Assembly (NCBI RefSeq): GCF_900143075.1
Contig: NZ_FRCY01000005.1
Span: forward strand, 124,001-188,000
Source: Cyclobacterium lianum
GTDB lineage: Bacteria > Bacteroidota > Bacteroidia > Cytophagales > Cyclobacteriaceae
Direction of reading: 5' to 3'
DNA: 64,000 nucleotides
Part shown: piece by piece, positions 54,220 through 63,321 of the stretch
How positions within the stretch are numbered: the first letter of the stretch is position 1
Layout: each line of letters begins with the position of its first letter
Notes under the pieces: model-generated
The model's database searches: none
Told to the model about the DNA's origin: nothing
Seen by the model: only the letters and a program-made list of their open reading frames with translations
Translations under genes and position numbers: made by a program

Positions 54220-54498
54220 ATGCCCATCAAGTATAACAAGAGCTACCTGGACAAACTGGAGAATATTTTTGCTGCTTCTGAGTATCACCTCAGGTATGAA
54301 AAAGGTAATTTTAAATCAGGTTACTGTATACTTAAAGACAATAAGATCGTCATCATCAACAAGTACTTTACATTGGAAGGCAAAATCAATGCTTTACTGG
54401 AAATCCTGAAAACCCTCGATTTTAATCCCCAATCCTTTGAGAACCAGAAACAGCAAGATTTCCTCATCGAACTTAAACAAACAGAATTGAAGCTTTGA
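54220..54498 (+). CDS. Small conserved-looking hypothetical protein
   Basis: 92 aa, soluble. YNKSYLDKLENIFAASEYHLRYEKGNFKSGYCILKDNKIVIINKYFTLEGKINALLEILKTLDF reads like a compact alpha/beta domain; the region GYCILKDNKIVIINKY looks like a beta hairpin. Similar small proteins precede the MBL hydrolase gene in Cytophagales, which suggests conservation, but no function is known to me. One base after the receiver gene; the MBL gene starts on a TTG overlapping its stop. Confidence 0.75.
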   Translation: MPIKYNKSYLDKLENIFAASEYHLRYEKGNFKSGYCILKDNKIVIINKYFTLEGKINALLEILKTLDFNPQSFENQKQQDFLIELKQTELKL

Positions 54499-55256
54499 AG
54501 ATTACATTTTTAGGGACCGGAACTTCCCAGGGCGTGCCAGTGATTGGCTGTAATTGTGAGGTATGCCGATCTATGGATTACCGGGACAAGCGGTTGAGGA
54601 GCTCTCTGCATATCGAAAATCAGGGGGCGAGCATCGTGATCGATACGGGACCAGATTTCAGAATGCAAATGCTTCAGAATGCCATACCTCGCCTGGACGC
54701 TGTTGTCTACACCCATGAACACAAAGACCATACCGCCGGCCTGGACGATATCAGGCCATACAACTTTAAACAGCAAACCGACATCCCGCTCTTCGGTACG
54801 GCCCAGGTCCTGAACCAGATCAAAACGGAGTTTGCCTATATTTTTTCGAAAAACAAATATCCGGGAATCCCGAGGGTGCTGATTCATGAAATCGGCAATG
54901 CCCCATTTGAAGTAGAGGGAACTACCTTTACACCCATCCAGGTCATGCACCACAAACTGCCCGTTTTTGGGTTCAGGATCGGAGATTTTACCTACATCAC
55001 CGATGCCAATTACATCTCGCCGGAAGAAATAGAAAAGATAAAGGGCACAAAAATACTCGTGTTGAATGCCCTGCAGATAAAACCACACATCTCTCATTTC
55101 ACGTTGAACGAAGCACTTTCTTTTGTGCAGGAAATCAATCCCGAATATGCCTATTTCACGCATATCAGCCACAAATTGGGACTCCACCAGCAAGTGCAGA
55201 GCAGCCTTCCGGCAAATGTAGCCCTGGCATTCGATGGATTACAAATCGAGACCTGA
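54495..55256 (+). CDS. MBL-fold metallohydrolase (PhnP-like)
   Basis: 253 aa, TTG start at 54495 overlapping the upstream stop (TTTGA). Motifs FLGTGTSQGVPVIGCNCEVC and HEHKDHTAGLDDIRPYN (the HxHxDH metal centre), HKLPVFGFRIGD, ITDANYI and FTHISHKLG are those of the PhnP/cyclic-phosphate and RNase-Z-like phosphodiesterase group. A two-metal hydrolase acting on a phosphodiester; the substrate in Bacteroidota is not established. Ends one base before the ATG of the NFACT gene. Confidence 0.92.
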   Translation: MKITFLGTGTSQGVPVIGCNCEVCRSMDYRDKRLRSSLHIENQGASIVIDTGPDFRMQMLQNAIPRLDAVVYTHEHKDHTAGLDDIRPYNFKQQTDIPLFGTAQVLNQIKTEFAYIFSKNKYPGIPRVLIHEIGNAPFEVEGTTFTPIQVMHHKLPVFGFRIGDFTYITDANYISPEEIEKIKGTKILVLNALQIKPHISHFTLNEALSFVQEINPEYAYFTHISHKLGLHQQVQSSLPANVALAFDGLQIET

Positions 55257-55257
55257 T

Positions 55258-56823
55258 ATGCACCTGAATTATCACTATTTCCGGTTTCTCTGCCCTGCTC
55301 TGGAGGAAAAGATCCGGGGGGCTACCCTGGTTTCCTGCTTTTCTCAAAACAAAGAAGAACTGATCCTGGAATTGCAGTTAGCGGAAAACCGCCTTTTCTT
55401 CATCAGAGCCTTATTGCTACCTTCCAATACCTGTCTGAGTTTCCCTTCAGATTTTAAAAGGAGCAAGAAAAACAATATTGACCTTTTCCCGGAAATCCTT
55501 CACCAGAAAATAACAGGTGTACACCTGCTGGCCTTCGAACGCGCTTTTTATCTGGAGACCGCAGATGGAACGGCACTGCTGTTTAAAATGCATGGAAGCC
55601 GCTCCAACATCCTGCTTTTCGAGACCAGGGACAGCCTCCCTGTGCGCTTGTTCAGAAAAGAGCTACAGGAGGACATGACGATCCGAATTCCTGATTTGGA
55701 AAAACCCCTTGACCTGAGCTGGAGCCGGTTTAAATCGCTGGAGGGCAATGCCAGTCAATTTTTACCAACCCTCGGAAAACTGCCGAGAGCCTGGTTAAAA
55801 AGGGAAGGTTACCTGGATGCCGGTTTGGAAAGAAGGTTTGAACTGATGCAGGCAGTAATGGACATGCTGGAAAGCCCTTTATTTTCGGTGTTTAAGGAGG
55901 AGGGAAAATATCTCCTCACACTTCTCCCCTGCTCCCGGGCTCTCTTGTCCACTTCTGACCCATTGGAGGCAGCAAACGCATACTACCAGAAAGCGGTAGT
56001 CCAGCAGGCTTTTGACAATAAAAAACACTCCTTGCTGCGGGCGCTGAGCGAACAACAAAAAAAAACAGCCAGCTACCTGCAGAAAACGCGGCAAAAGCTA
56101 GAGGCTCTTGAATCGGCACCGCAGCTCAGCCAGACTGCAGACATTATCATGGCCAACCTCCACCAAATCCCACCCGGTTCAGAGCGGGTTCAGTTATTTG
56201 ATTTCTATGCCAACGAGCTGAGAGAAATCCAATTAAAAAAAGGCATCAGTCCTCAGCAGCATGCTGAAAATCTGTACCGAAAAAGCAAAAACAAAAAAAT
56301 TGAACTGGAGCAACTGCGAAAAAACCTTGAAGTCAGAGAAAAACAGCTTGCTGAACTCAATCAGGAACAATTGGAAATACAACAGGTCGACGATTTTCAC
56401 GAATTGAGGGCAATCACAAAAAGCGAAAAACCAGCTGGTCCGGGGAGCAAGCAGGTGCAATTGCCTTACAGAAAACTGGAGGTGGAAGGATTTGAGATCT
56501 GGATTGGCAAGTCCGCCCGCGCAAACGATGAATTGCTCCGACGATACACCTGGAAAGAGGATATCTGGCTGCATGCAAGAGATGTAGCAGGATCCCATGT
56601 AATTATCAAACAACAGTCCGGTATGAGGGTCCCTGCGCCTGTCCTGGAAAGAGCGGCCTCACTGGCTGCATACTATTCCAAAAACAAAACTGCCTCTCTT
56701 GCCGCGGTAATTTACACACCCTGCAAGTTTGTCAGAAAGGTGAAGGGCTCTCCTGCGGGAGCAGTGATAGTAGACCGGGAAAAGGTCATTATGGTAAGCC
56801 CGGAGTCTCCAGACAAGCTATAA
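55258..56823 (+). CDS. NFACT-family protein (RqcH/Rqc2 homolog)
   Basis: 521 aa from the ATG at 55258 (an earlier start would overlap the MBL gene). N-terminal NFACT-N like domain (HLNYHYFRFLCPALEEKIRG), a long central coiled coil at about 250-390 (LRALSEQQKKTASYLQKTRQKLEALESA; SKNKKIELEQLRKNLEVREKQLAELNQE), and the C-terminal NFACT-R domain (EGFEIWIGKSARANDELLRRY; DIWLHARDVAGSHVII; GAVIVDREKVIMV). RqcH proteins bind obstructed 50S subunits and add alanine tails to stalled peptides. In Gram-positive bacteria it was first called fibronectin-binding protein. Ribosome rescue is the likely role. Confidence 0.92.
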   Translation: MHLNYHYFRFLCPALEEKIRGATLVSCFSQNKEELILELQLAENRLFFIRALLLPSNTCLSFPSDFKRSKKNNIDLFPEILHQKITGVHLLAFERAFYLETADGTALLFKMHGSRSNILLFETRDSLPVRLFRKELQEDMTIRIPDLEKPLDLSWSRFKSLEGNASQFLPTLGKLPRAWLKREGYLDAGLERRFELMQAVMDMLESPLFSVFKEEGKYLLTLLPCSRALLSTSDPLEAANAYYQKAVVQQAFDNKKHSLLRALSEQQKKTASYLQKTRQKLEALESAPQLSQTADIIMANLHQIPPGSERVQLFDFYANELREIQLKKGISPQQHAENLYRKSKNKKIELEQLRKNLEVREKQLAELNQEQLEIQQVDDFHELRAITKSEKPAGPGSKQVQLPYRKLEVEGFEIWIGKSARANDELLRRYTWKEDIWLHARDVAGSHVIIKQQSGMRVPAPVLERAASLAAYYSKNKTASLAAVIYTPCKFVRKVKGSPAGAVIVDREKVIMVSPESPDKL

Positions 56824-56829
56824 AAGAAA

Positions 56830-56858
56830 AAGGCAGCCCGATTTTCCCGGCCTGCCTT
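56830..56858 (+). terminator. Hairpin after the NFACT gene
   Basis: AAGGCAG (56830-56836) pairs with CTGCCTT (56852-56858), extended inside by partial CCG/CGG pairing. The following GATTTATTC has only a partial U-run. It lies in the 297-base gap to the convergent pyk; the remainder of the gap (56860-57120) contains further small inverted repeats but no gene. Confidence 0.5.
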
Positions 56859-57120
56859 GATTTATTCAAAGATATGGTATCGACTTGAAATCGACCAAAC
56901 ATACACCTAACTCCTTACTCGATCTGCTTTAGCGGGGCTTAAGCAATGCAAGTCCTGTCAATCCCCTGCTACAGGGGGAGCAAAGCACTGTGCTGTATTA
57001 ACGGGTTATCTGTTGGGATAAAACCGGGTTATCATGAGTTTCGCAAGTCAACCTCAGTCATGCAGGGATAGGTTGCTGCGTACCCTGCAACCATCTCCCG
57101 GAAAAAAAACCTTGTCTCCC

Positions 57121-58551
57121 TCATTCCACTACGTGTATTTTCAGCATATTGGTTCTGCCTTTGGCTTTCAGGGGCATACTGGCGGTATTGATGATGATAT
57201 CCCCTTCGGCAACATGGTTTTCTTCTTTGAGCTTGTCCTGAATATCCTGAAAAGTAGCATCGGTCGAGACCCGGTTGTCATAATAAAAAGCCCGCACTCC
57301 CCAAACCAGGCTCAGTTGGGTCAGGAGCTTTTTGTTACGCGTAAAGATAAAAATGCCCGCTGAGGGTCTGTGGGAGGAAATTCTGAAAGCCGTAAACCCG
57401 GATGTGGTAATCCCGACAATAGCCCGGGCCTTCACATTTCTTGACAATCTGCTGGCCATAAGCAGCAGGTTATTGCTCAGAAAGCTCTCGGTATCCTCTG
57501 GAATTTTGTACAGATTGTGGTAAATATCGGCGTTAACCTCGATGTGATCGATGATCCTGCTCATGGCTTTTACTGCCGCTATGGGGAATTTTCCGGAGGC
57601 AGTTTCCGCAGACAACATCACGGCATCCGCTCCGTCCAGGACTGCACTGGCCACATCATTAGTCTCAGCCCTTGTGGGCCTGGGGTTGACGATCATGCTT
57701 TCCATCATCTGAGTGGCAATGATCACCGGTTTACAGGCAATTTTGCATTTTTCCACCATCTTTTTCTGCCAGAGAGGTACGATTTCCATGGGAACTTCTA
57801 CCCCGAGGTCTCCCCTTGCCACCATGATGGCGTCGGTGGCCTGTATGATCTCGTCGATATTTTCCAGTGCTTCCGGTTTTTCTATTTTCGCTACGATCTT
57901 ACAGCTTTTCCCTGAATTGGTGATTCTCTCCCTTAGATCAAGAATATCATCGGCTGTTCGTACAAAGGAAAGGGCAATCCAGTCCACCTCGTTTTCCAAC
58001 CCAAATTCCAGATCGACAATATCCTTCTCTGTCAATGAGGGAGCACTGATTTTTGTGTTTGGCAGGTTGATGCCTTTGCGGGATTTCAGAATACCTCCAT
58101 GCACCACGGTACAGTCGACATTCTTTCCATCTGTTTTCAATACCACCAATTCCAGGTTGCCATCATCTATCAATATGCGGTCACCCTGTGTCACGTCATT
58201 GGGGAGATTCTGATAGACGGTACTTACGAGCGAGGATGTACCCATAACAGGCTCGTTGGTGATGGTGATTGGGTCACCTTGTTTGATGAGCACACCGTTG
58301 TTTTCTACTTCCCCTACCCTGATCTTCGGTCCCTGCAGATCCTGGAGTATACCTATATTGAGATTTAATGAATCATTCACTTCACGTATGGTCTTCACGG
58401 CTTCTGCGTGAATGGCATGTTCACCATGGGAGAAGTTTAACCTGAAAATATCAGCACCGGCCATGACCAATTCGGTGATGGTTTCTTTGTTATTGCTGGC
58501 GGGGCCAAGGGTAGCTAATATTTTGGTTTTATTAAAAATAGGTACTCTCAT
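57121..58551 (-). CDS. pyk: Pyruvate kinase
   Basis: 476 aa. Last step of glycolysis, phosphoenolpyruvate plus ADP to pyruvate plus ATP. Motifs: TKILATLGPASNN, FRLNFSHGEHAIH, KIEKPEALENIDEIIQATDAIMVARGDLGVEVP (active-site Lys and metal Glu) and TQMMESMIVNPRPTRAE. Full length, single-copy type. It lies 13 bases after the IPExxxVDY gene on the same strand, so the two form an operon in that order. Confidence 0.98.
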   Translation of the reverse strand: MRVPIFNKTKILATLGPASNNKETITELVMAGADIFRLNFSHGEHAIHAEAVKTIREVNDSLNLNIGILQDLQGPKIRVGEVENNGVLIKQGDPITITNEPVMGTSSLVSTVYQNLPNDVTQGDRILIDDGNLELVVLKTDGKNVDCTVVHGGILKSRKGINLPNTKISAPSLTEKDIVDLEFGLENEVDWIALSFVRTADDILDLRERITNSGKSCKIVAKIEKPEALENIDEIIQATDAIMVARGDLGVEVPMEIVPLWQKKMVEKCKIACKPVIIATQMMESMIVNPRPTRAETNDVASAVLDGADAVMLSAETASGKFPIAAVKAMSRIIDHIEVNADIYHNLYKIPEDTESFLSNNLLLMASRLSRNVKARAIVGITTSGFTAFRISSHRPSAGIFIFTRNKKLLTQLSLVWGVRAFYYDNRVSTDATFQDIQDKLKEENHVAEGDIIINTASMPLKAKGRTNMLKIHVVE

Positions 58552-58564
58552 TTTTATATATGAT

Positions 58565-58993
58565 TTAATATGTTAACAGGTTTTCCTTCGATTTTAATTT
58601 ATTGATATCAATTTTCACAATACTATGGATGCCGTGTACTCTCGAAAGGCCGTCAATATACGTATTAAAATCCACTTCACAGGTAAAGTCCTGGCAGAGT
58701 AAAAAGTAATCCATATACCGCAGCTCCGGAATCAGAAATCGCGACTGTCCCCTCACCGGATAGGACTTGTTTCTGAGCAACTGTATGTAGCCATGTTCTT
58801 TTTCCAGTATAAACTGAGAAATAATTAAATCCGGCTGATGGAGAAATTCCATCTCATAGTCCGCAGCTTTTTTTAAATTTATCCCCAGTGAATGGTTGAT
58901 CAGCCAGGCAAGTTTATAGTCCTTAAGGGGGGCTACCAGGCCTAAAAGATCAAAATCAAATACTGTTTCAACATGAAGTTTATTTTTCTTCAT
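58565..58993 (-). CDS. IPExxxVDY-family protein
   Basis: 142 aa, soluble. The defining motif appears as IPELRYMDY near residue 98, within RFLIPELRYMDYFLL. The family is confined to Bacteroidota, usually placed between pyk and acpP/fabF as here, and its function is not known. The N-terminal EFDFLLGLVAPLKDYKLAW-like start and the C-terminal helix fit the family. Promoter element TAACTTTG lies upstream; pyk follows 13 bases downstream. Confidence 0.9.
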   Translation of the reverse strand: MKKNKLHVETVFDFDLLGLVAPLKDYKLAWLINHSLGINLKKAADYEMEFLHQPDLIISQFILEKEHGYIQLLRNKSYPVRGQSRFLIPELRYMDYFLLCQDFTCEVDFNTYIDGLSRVHGIHSIVKIDINKLKSKENLLTY

Positions 58994-59013
58994 TTAGGAA
59001 GAATTTAAAAAAA

Positions 59014-59021
59014 CAAAGTTA
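59014..59021 (-). promoter_or_regulatory. -7 promoter element for the IPExxxVDY-pyk operon
   Basis: On the minus strand TAACTTTG matches TAnnTTTG exactly, 20 bases before the ATG at 58993. A TTG lies only 13 bases upstream, so the -33 box is unclear. The opposite strand of this gap carries the acpP promoter (near match at about 59103-59112). Confidence 0.45.
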
Positions 59022-59141
59022 AAAATTTTATTCCAACTTCTATCTCTGGAAGAAAGTTCTTAATTTAGTTTGTCATTTTTTTTGACATTAAGATATTAAA
59101 TAATTTTCTTTGCGGAGTGTTTAAACTAAACTGATCACAAA

Positions 59142-59378
59142 ATGTCTGAAATTGCACAAAAAGTAAAAGCCATTATCGTTGATAAGTTAGGCGTCGAAGA
59201 ATCTGAAGTCACTCCCGAAGCGAGCTTTACCAATGACCTTGGTGCCGATTCTTTGGATACTGTAGAGCTTATCATGGAATTCGAAAAAGAATTCAACATT
59301 TCTATTCCGGATGACCAGGCTGAACAGATCGGTACGGTTGGCCAGGCAGTTAGCTATTTGGAAGCTAACGTTAAATAA
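59142..59378 (+). CDS. acpP: Acyl carrier protein
   Basis: 78 aa acidic helical protein. Carries fatty acyl chains on a phosphopantetheine arm attached to the serine in [14 protein letters not shown]. Typical length and pI. Followed 19 bases later by fabF, the usual order in Bacteroidota. Confidence 0.99.
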   Translation: MSEIAQKVKAIIVDKLGVEESEVTPEASFTNDLGADSLDTVELIMEFEKEFNISIPDDQAEQIGTVGQAVSYLEANVK

Positions 59379-59397
59379 CCCATACTTAAAATCATTT

Positions 59398-60651
59398 ATG
59401 AATTTAAGAAGAGTTGTAGTAACAGGTTTAGGTGCCCTTACGCCAATTGGTAATACTGTCCCCGAATATTGGGAGGGTTTGACAAATGGTGTAAGTGGTG
59501 CTGCGCCTATTACCCGTTTTGACGCCTCAAAATTCAAAACCCAATTTGCCTGCGAAGTTAAAAATCTGGACATATCGCAATTTATAGACAGGAAAGAAGC
59601 GAGAAAAATTGATCCCTATACCCAATACGCAATGGTAGCAGTAGAGGAAGCGATGTCCGATGCTGCCCTTGATCTGGAGAAAACTGACCTGAGCAGGGCA
59701 GGCGTAATCTGGGGTTCCGGTATAGGTGGATTGAAAACCTTTCAGGACGAAGTGACTGATTTTGTCAATGGTGAAGGGACTCCAAGGTTCAACCCATTTT
59801 TCATCCCTAAAATGATAGCGGATATCGCGGCAGGATTTATCTCTATAAAATATGGTTTTCAGGGACCCAATTTTGCTACGGTATCGGCATGTGCTTCGGC
59901 CACCAATGCACTGATAGATGCTTTCAATTACATCCGCTTAGGTAAAGCAAATGTGTTTATATCCGGAGGCTCTGAAGCTGCAGTCACTGAAGCCGGTGTG
60001 GGAGGCTTTAATGCGTTAAAGGCCCTTTCACAGCGAAATGAGGATCCCGCTACCGCCTCACGACCATTTGACAAGGACCGGGATGGATTTGTGTTGGGCG
60101 AGGGTGCCGGAGCACTTGTGCTGGAAGAATATGAGCATGCCAAAGCCCGGGGAGCCAAAATCTATGCTGAGTTGATCGGAGGCGGGATGACAGGAGATGC
60201 CTACCACATTACTGCACCCCATCCGGAAGGGAGAGGAGCGGCCAATGTGATGAAATTTGCGCTGGAAGATGCCGGAATTTCCCCACAGGAAATCGACTAT
60301 ATCAATGTACACGGTACCTCTACTCCTCTGGGTGACCTGAGTGAGGTAAAAGCCATACAAAAGATCTTTGGTGACCATGCCTATGAGATGAATATCAGCA
60401 GCACCAAGTCTATGACAGGTCACTTGCTGGGCGCTGCCGGAGCGGTAGAAGCTATCGCATCGATACTTGCCATGAACAATAACCTTATCCCTCCTACCAT
60501 TAATCATTTTACCGATGATGAGGAAGTAGATTCAAAACTGAACCTTACATTTAATAAGGCGCAGGAGCGGGAGGTGAATATCGCACTGAGTAACACCTTT
60601 GGATTTGGGGGGCACAATTGTTCCATCATCTTCAAGAAAATAAAGGAATAA
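59398..60651 (+). CDS. fabF: 3-oxoacyl-[acyl-carrier-protein] synthase II
   Basis: 417 aa from the ATG at 59398 (the frame is open upstream into acpP but that part is not coding here). Condenses malonyl-ACP with acyl-ACP. The catalytic cysteine is in TVSACASATNALIDAF and the two histidines in VHGTSTPLGD and TKSMTGHLLGAAGAVE; GFGGHN closes the fold. Full length. The rnc gene starts two bases after the stop, on TTG. Confidence 0.98.
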   Translation: MNLRRVVVTGLGALTPIGNTVPEYWEGLTNGVSGAAPITRFDASKFKTQFACEVKNLDISQFIDRKEARKIDPYTQYAMVAVEEAMSDAALDLEKTDLSRAGVIWGSGIGGLKTFQDEVTDFVNGEGTPRFNPFFIPKMIADIAAGFISIKYGFQGPNFATVSACASATNALIDAFNYIRLGKANVFISGGSEAAVTEAGVGGFNALKALSQRNEDPATASRPFDKDRDGFVLGEGAGALVLEEYEHAKARGAKIYAELIGGGMTGDAYHITAPHPEGRGAANVMKFALEDAGISPQEIDYINVHGTSTPLGDLSEVKAIQKIFGDHAYEMNISSTKSMTGHLLGAAGAVEAIASILAMNNNLIPPTINHFTDDEEVDSKLNLTFNKAQEREVNIALSNTFGFGGHNCSIIFKKIKE

Positions 60652-60653
60652 AT

Positions 60654-61397
60654 TTGAAATTACTTCGGTTGCTCAGGGTTCAGGAGCTAACTTATAACCA
60701 GAAAGAAAAAAGGCTTGCGTCCGCTATTAAAAATATAGTGGGTAGCAAGCCTTTAAATTTATCCCTTTACACGCTTGCCTTCAGGCATGTGTCTGTCTCG
60801 AAAGAAATCAAATCAGGGGTAAAAATAAGCAACGAGCGGCTGGAGTATCTCGGAGATGCTGTCCTGGGGACCGTAGTAGCGGAATACCTCTTTCAAAAAT
60901 TCCCTTACCGGGATGAGGGATTTCTTACGGAAACACGATCCCGTATAGTCAATCGGGAATCCCTGAATCAGGTCGGACAAAAAATCGGTCTGCCAAAGAT
61001 CGTAGAATCGGAAATGGATGGCAGAGTACCCAATTCCTTTAAGTCCCTTTATGGCGACACCCTGGAGGCTTTGATAGGTGCCATTTACCTCGACAGGGGT
61101 TACTATTTCTGCAAAAAATTCATCAACAAGAGGCTCATCAACCCCTTTTTCGACCTGGACAATATCATCGCTACCACGACCAATTTTAAAAGTAAAATCA
61201 TAGAATGGTCTCAGAAAGATAACAAGGAGATTGATTTTGAGTTAAAATCCCTGGACAACAACCAAAGGTTCAAGGAATTTACTGTATGCCTGAACATTGA
61301 CGGGTCTTCATTTTCAGAGGGAAAGGGACCTACCAAGAAAAAAGCCGAACAGGAAGCTGCCAGAATAGCCTGCGAAAAATTACAAATTACCTTTTAA
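60654..61397 (+). CDS. rnc: Ribonuclease III
   Basis: 247 aa from TTG at 60654, two bases after the fabF stop with AAGGAA upstream as ribosome binding site; the ATG at 60618 lies inside fabF in another frame and is less likely. The RNase III domain has the signature ERLEYLGDAVLGTVVAEYLF and the second acidic block YGDTLEALIGAIYLD; a double-stranded RNA-binding domain ends the protein (EFTVCLNIDGSSFSEGKGPTKKKAEQEAARIAC). Processes rRNA and other structured RNAs. Confidence 0.95.
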   Translation: MKLLRLLRVQELTYNQKEKRLASAIKNIVGSKPLNLSLYTLAFRHVSVSKEIKSGVKISNERLEYLGDAVLGTVVAEYLFQKFPYRDEGFLTETRSRIVNRESLNQVGQKIGLPKIVESEMDGRVPNSFKSLYGDTLEALIGAIYLDRGYYFCKKFINKRLINPFFDLDNIIATTTNFKSKIIEWSQKDNKEIDFELKSLDNNQRFKEFTVCLNIDGSSFSEGKGPTKKKAEQEAARIACEKLQITF

Positions 61398-61409
61398 CCC
61401 GGCCTTTCA

Positions 61410-61423
61410 TTTATCCGGATAAA
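61410..61423. promoter_or_regulatory. 14-base perfect palindrome before nadE
   Basis: TTTATCCGGATAAA is an uninterrupted palindrome 11 bases before the nadE ATG, between rnc and nadE. It could be an operator for a regulator of NAD metabolism, or chance in AT-rich sequence. Confidence 0.25.
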
Positions 61424-61433
61424 AAATAACAAC

Positions 61434-63290
61434 ATGTCTTCGATATACCTTGCAGGTGCGACATTGAACCAAACGCCACTAGATTGGGAAGGGAATTTGT
61501 ACCGGATCCTGCAGTGCATTCAAAAAGCAAAAGATCAAAGCGTAGATTTGCTGTGTTTTCCGGAGCTGAGCATCACCGGTTATGGTAGTGAGGACCTCTT
61601 CCTGAGCTATTGGTATCCCAGAAAAGCACTTGCCAGTCTTCGGAAAATTCTGCCTCATACGACTGGTATTACGGTCTGCGTAGGACTACCCTGCAGAATC
61701 GAACAAAAGGTGTACAACTGTATGGCTGTACTCGAAAACGGTAAAATACTCGGTCTGGTACCCAAACAATTTCTCGCCATCGATGGAGTACATTACGAAT
61801 GCCGCTGGTTTACTGCCTGGAAGGCTGGCGAAATGACCAGCCTGGACTTCCAGGAAGAGCAAATCCCATTTGGTGACATGGTTTTTGAGAAAAACGGGCT
61901 GCGTTATGGTTTTGAGATATGTGAAGATGCCTGGAGAGGCGCCGAACGCCCCGGATACCGACTCAAAGAGCGAAAAGCCCAATTGATACTGAATCCCAGT
62001 GCCAGCCATTTTGCTATGGGCAAAAGTGCGCTACGCGAAAGTCTGGTAAGGAAAAGTTCACAAGCGCTTGGTGCAGGCTACTTTTATATCAATCTCTTGG
62101 GGAATGAAAGCGGCCGGATGATATTCGACGGTGAGATCCTGTATGCCGATAAAGGCAAACTGCTGGTCAAAAACCCACTGTTGTCGTTTAAGGATTTCCA
62201 ACTTATCAGTTTCCGGTATCCTTTATCTGCACCCCATTCTCCTCCCCTGAAAACTGAGGATGGCAATAAAAACGAAGCCTTCGCGGCCGCCGTTGCACTG
62301 GCATTGTTTGATTACCTCCGAAAGAGCAGAAGCAAGGGATTTGTGCTTTCCCTGAGCGGCGGCGCCGATTCTTCCTCTATAGCCATTCTGGTGGCAGAAA
62401 TGGTGCGCAGGGGTGTTCAATGTCTAGGCACTCCCCTTTTTCTGAAAAAAATCCACAGGGATAAGGACATTGACCCCAAAAGCAGCATCAGGGACATTAC
62501 GGCAAAAATACTTACTACCGCCTATCAGGGTACTCAAAATTCCTCTGAGGATACATTTAACTCTGCCAAATCTCTCGCCGAAAGTATAGGAGCTAAATTT
62601 TACCATTGGTCTATTGATGAGGAAGTAGCTTCCTACACGGAAAAAATAGAAAGCGCACTGGGCAGAAAACTGGAATGGAAAAAAGATGACATTGCCCTGC
62701 AAAATATTCAGGCAAGGGCCCGTTCACCGATTATATGGATGCTCGCCAATATCAATAATGCCTTGCTGCTGAGCACATCAAACAGGAGCGAGGGAGATGT
62801 GGGGTATACCACTATGGACGGAGATACCAGTGGCAGCATCTCACCTATCGCCGCCGTATCAAAAGATTTTATCCTGCAATGGCTCAAGTGGGCTGAGAAA
62901 GTTTTGGGCTATAAGGGGTTGCAACAGGTCAATGCATTGCAGCCCAGTGCAGAGCTGAGACCATTGGAACGAAAACAGACCGACGAGGAAGACCTGATGC
63001 CTTATGCGGTGCTTACCGCCATTGAGCAGTTAGCCATTCGGGACAAACGATCTCCTGTGGACATTTACCTCAATCTGAAAGAAGAACTTTCTCTTGAACC
63101 ATCTCTATTAAAAAGCTACATTGCCAAATTCTTTCGGCTATGGTCCAGAAACCAATGGAAACGGGAGCGGCTGGCTCCATCTTTTCATCTGGATGAGTTC
63201 AATGTTGACCCCAAGACCTGGTACCGCTTTCCCATTTTGTCAGGCGGCTATCAGGAAGAATTAAAAGAATTGGAAATTACCGAAGAGTAA
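61434..63290 (+). CDS. nadE: Glutamine-dependent NAD+ synthase
   Basis: 618 aa. Final step of NAD biosynthesis: amidates deamido-NAD with glutamine as nitrogen source. The N-terminal 260 residues are a nitrilase/CN-hydrolase glutaminase domain (Glu in LLCFPELSITGYG, Lys in GLVPKQF, Cys in YGFEICEDAWRG). From about 285 the NAD synthase domain carries the ATP-pyrophosphatase loop FVLSLSGGADSSSIAILVAEM. Size is usual for the two-domain bacterial form. Same strand as rnc with 36 bases between. Confidence 0.97.
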   Translation: MSSIYLAGATLNQTPLDWEGNLYRILQCIQKAKDQSVDLLCFPELSITGYGSEDLFLSYWYPRKALASLRKILPHTTGITVCVGLPCRIEQKVYNCMAVLENGKILGLVPKQFLAIDGVHYECRWFTAWKAGEMTSLDFQEEQIPFGDMVFEKNGLRYGFEICEDAWRGAERPGYRLKERKAQLILNPSASHFAMGKSALRESLVRKSSQALGAGYFYINLLGNESGRMIFDGEILYADKGKLLVKNPLLSFKDFQLISFRYPLSAPHSPPLKTEDGNKNEAFAAAVALALFDYLRKSRSKGFVLSLSGGADSSSIAILVAEMVRRGVQCLGTPLFLKKIHRDKDIDPKSSIRDITAKILTTAYQGTQNSSEDTFNSAKSLAESIGAKFYHWSIDEEVASYTEKIESALGRKLEWKKDDIALQNIQARARSPIIWMLANINNALLLSTSNRSEGDVGYTTMDGDTSGSISPIAAVSKDFILQWLKWAEKVLGYKGLQQVNALQPSAELRPLERKQTDEEDLMPYAVLTAIEQLAIRDKRSPVDIYLNLKEELSLEPSLLKSYIAKFFRLWSRNQWKRERLAPSFHLDEFNVDPKTWYRFPILSGGYQEELKELEITEE

Positions 63291-63321
63291 GTTTAGGCAA
63301 GAGCAAAAAAAAGCAAAAGCT

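Noticed and set aside
54510-55193. 227-codon minus-strand ORF opposite the MBL hydrolase
   Set aside because: Antisense to an intact HxHxDH metallohydrolase; no family features.
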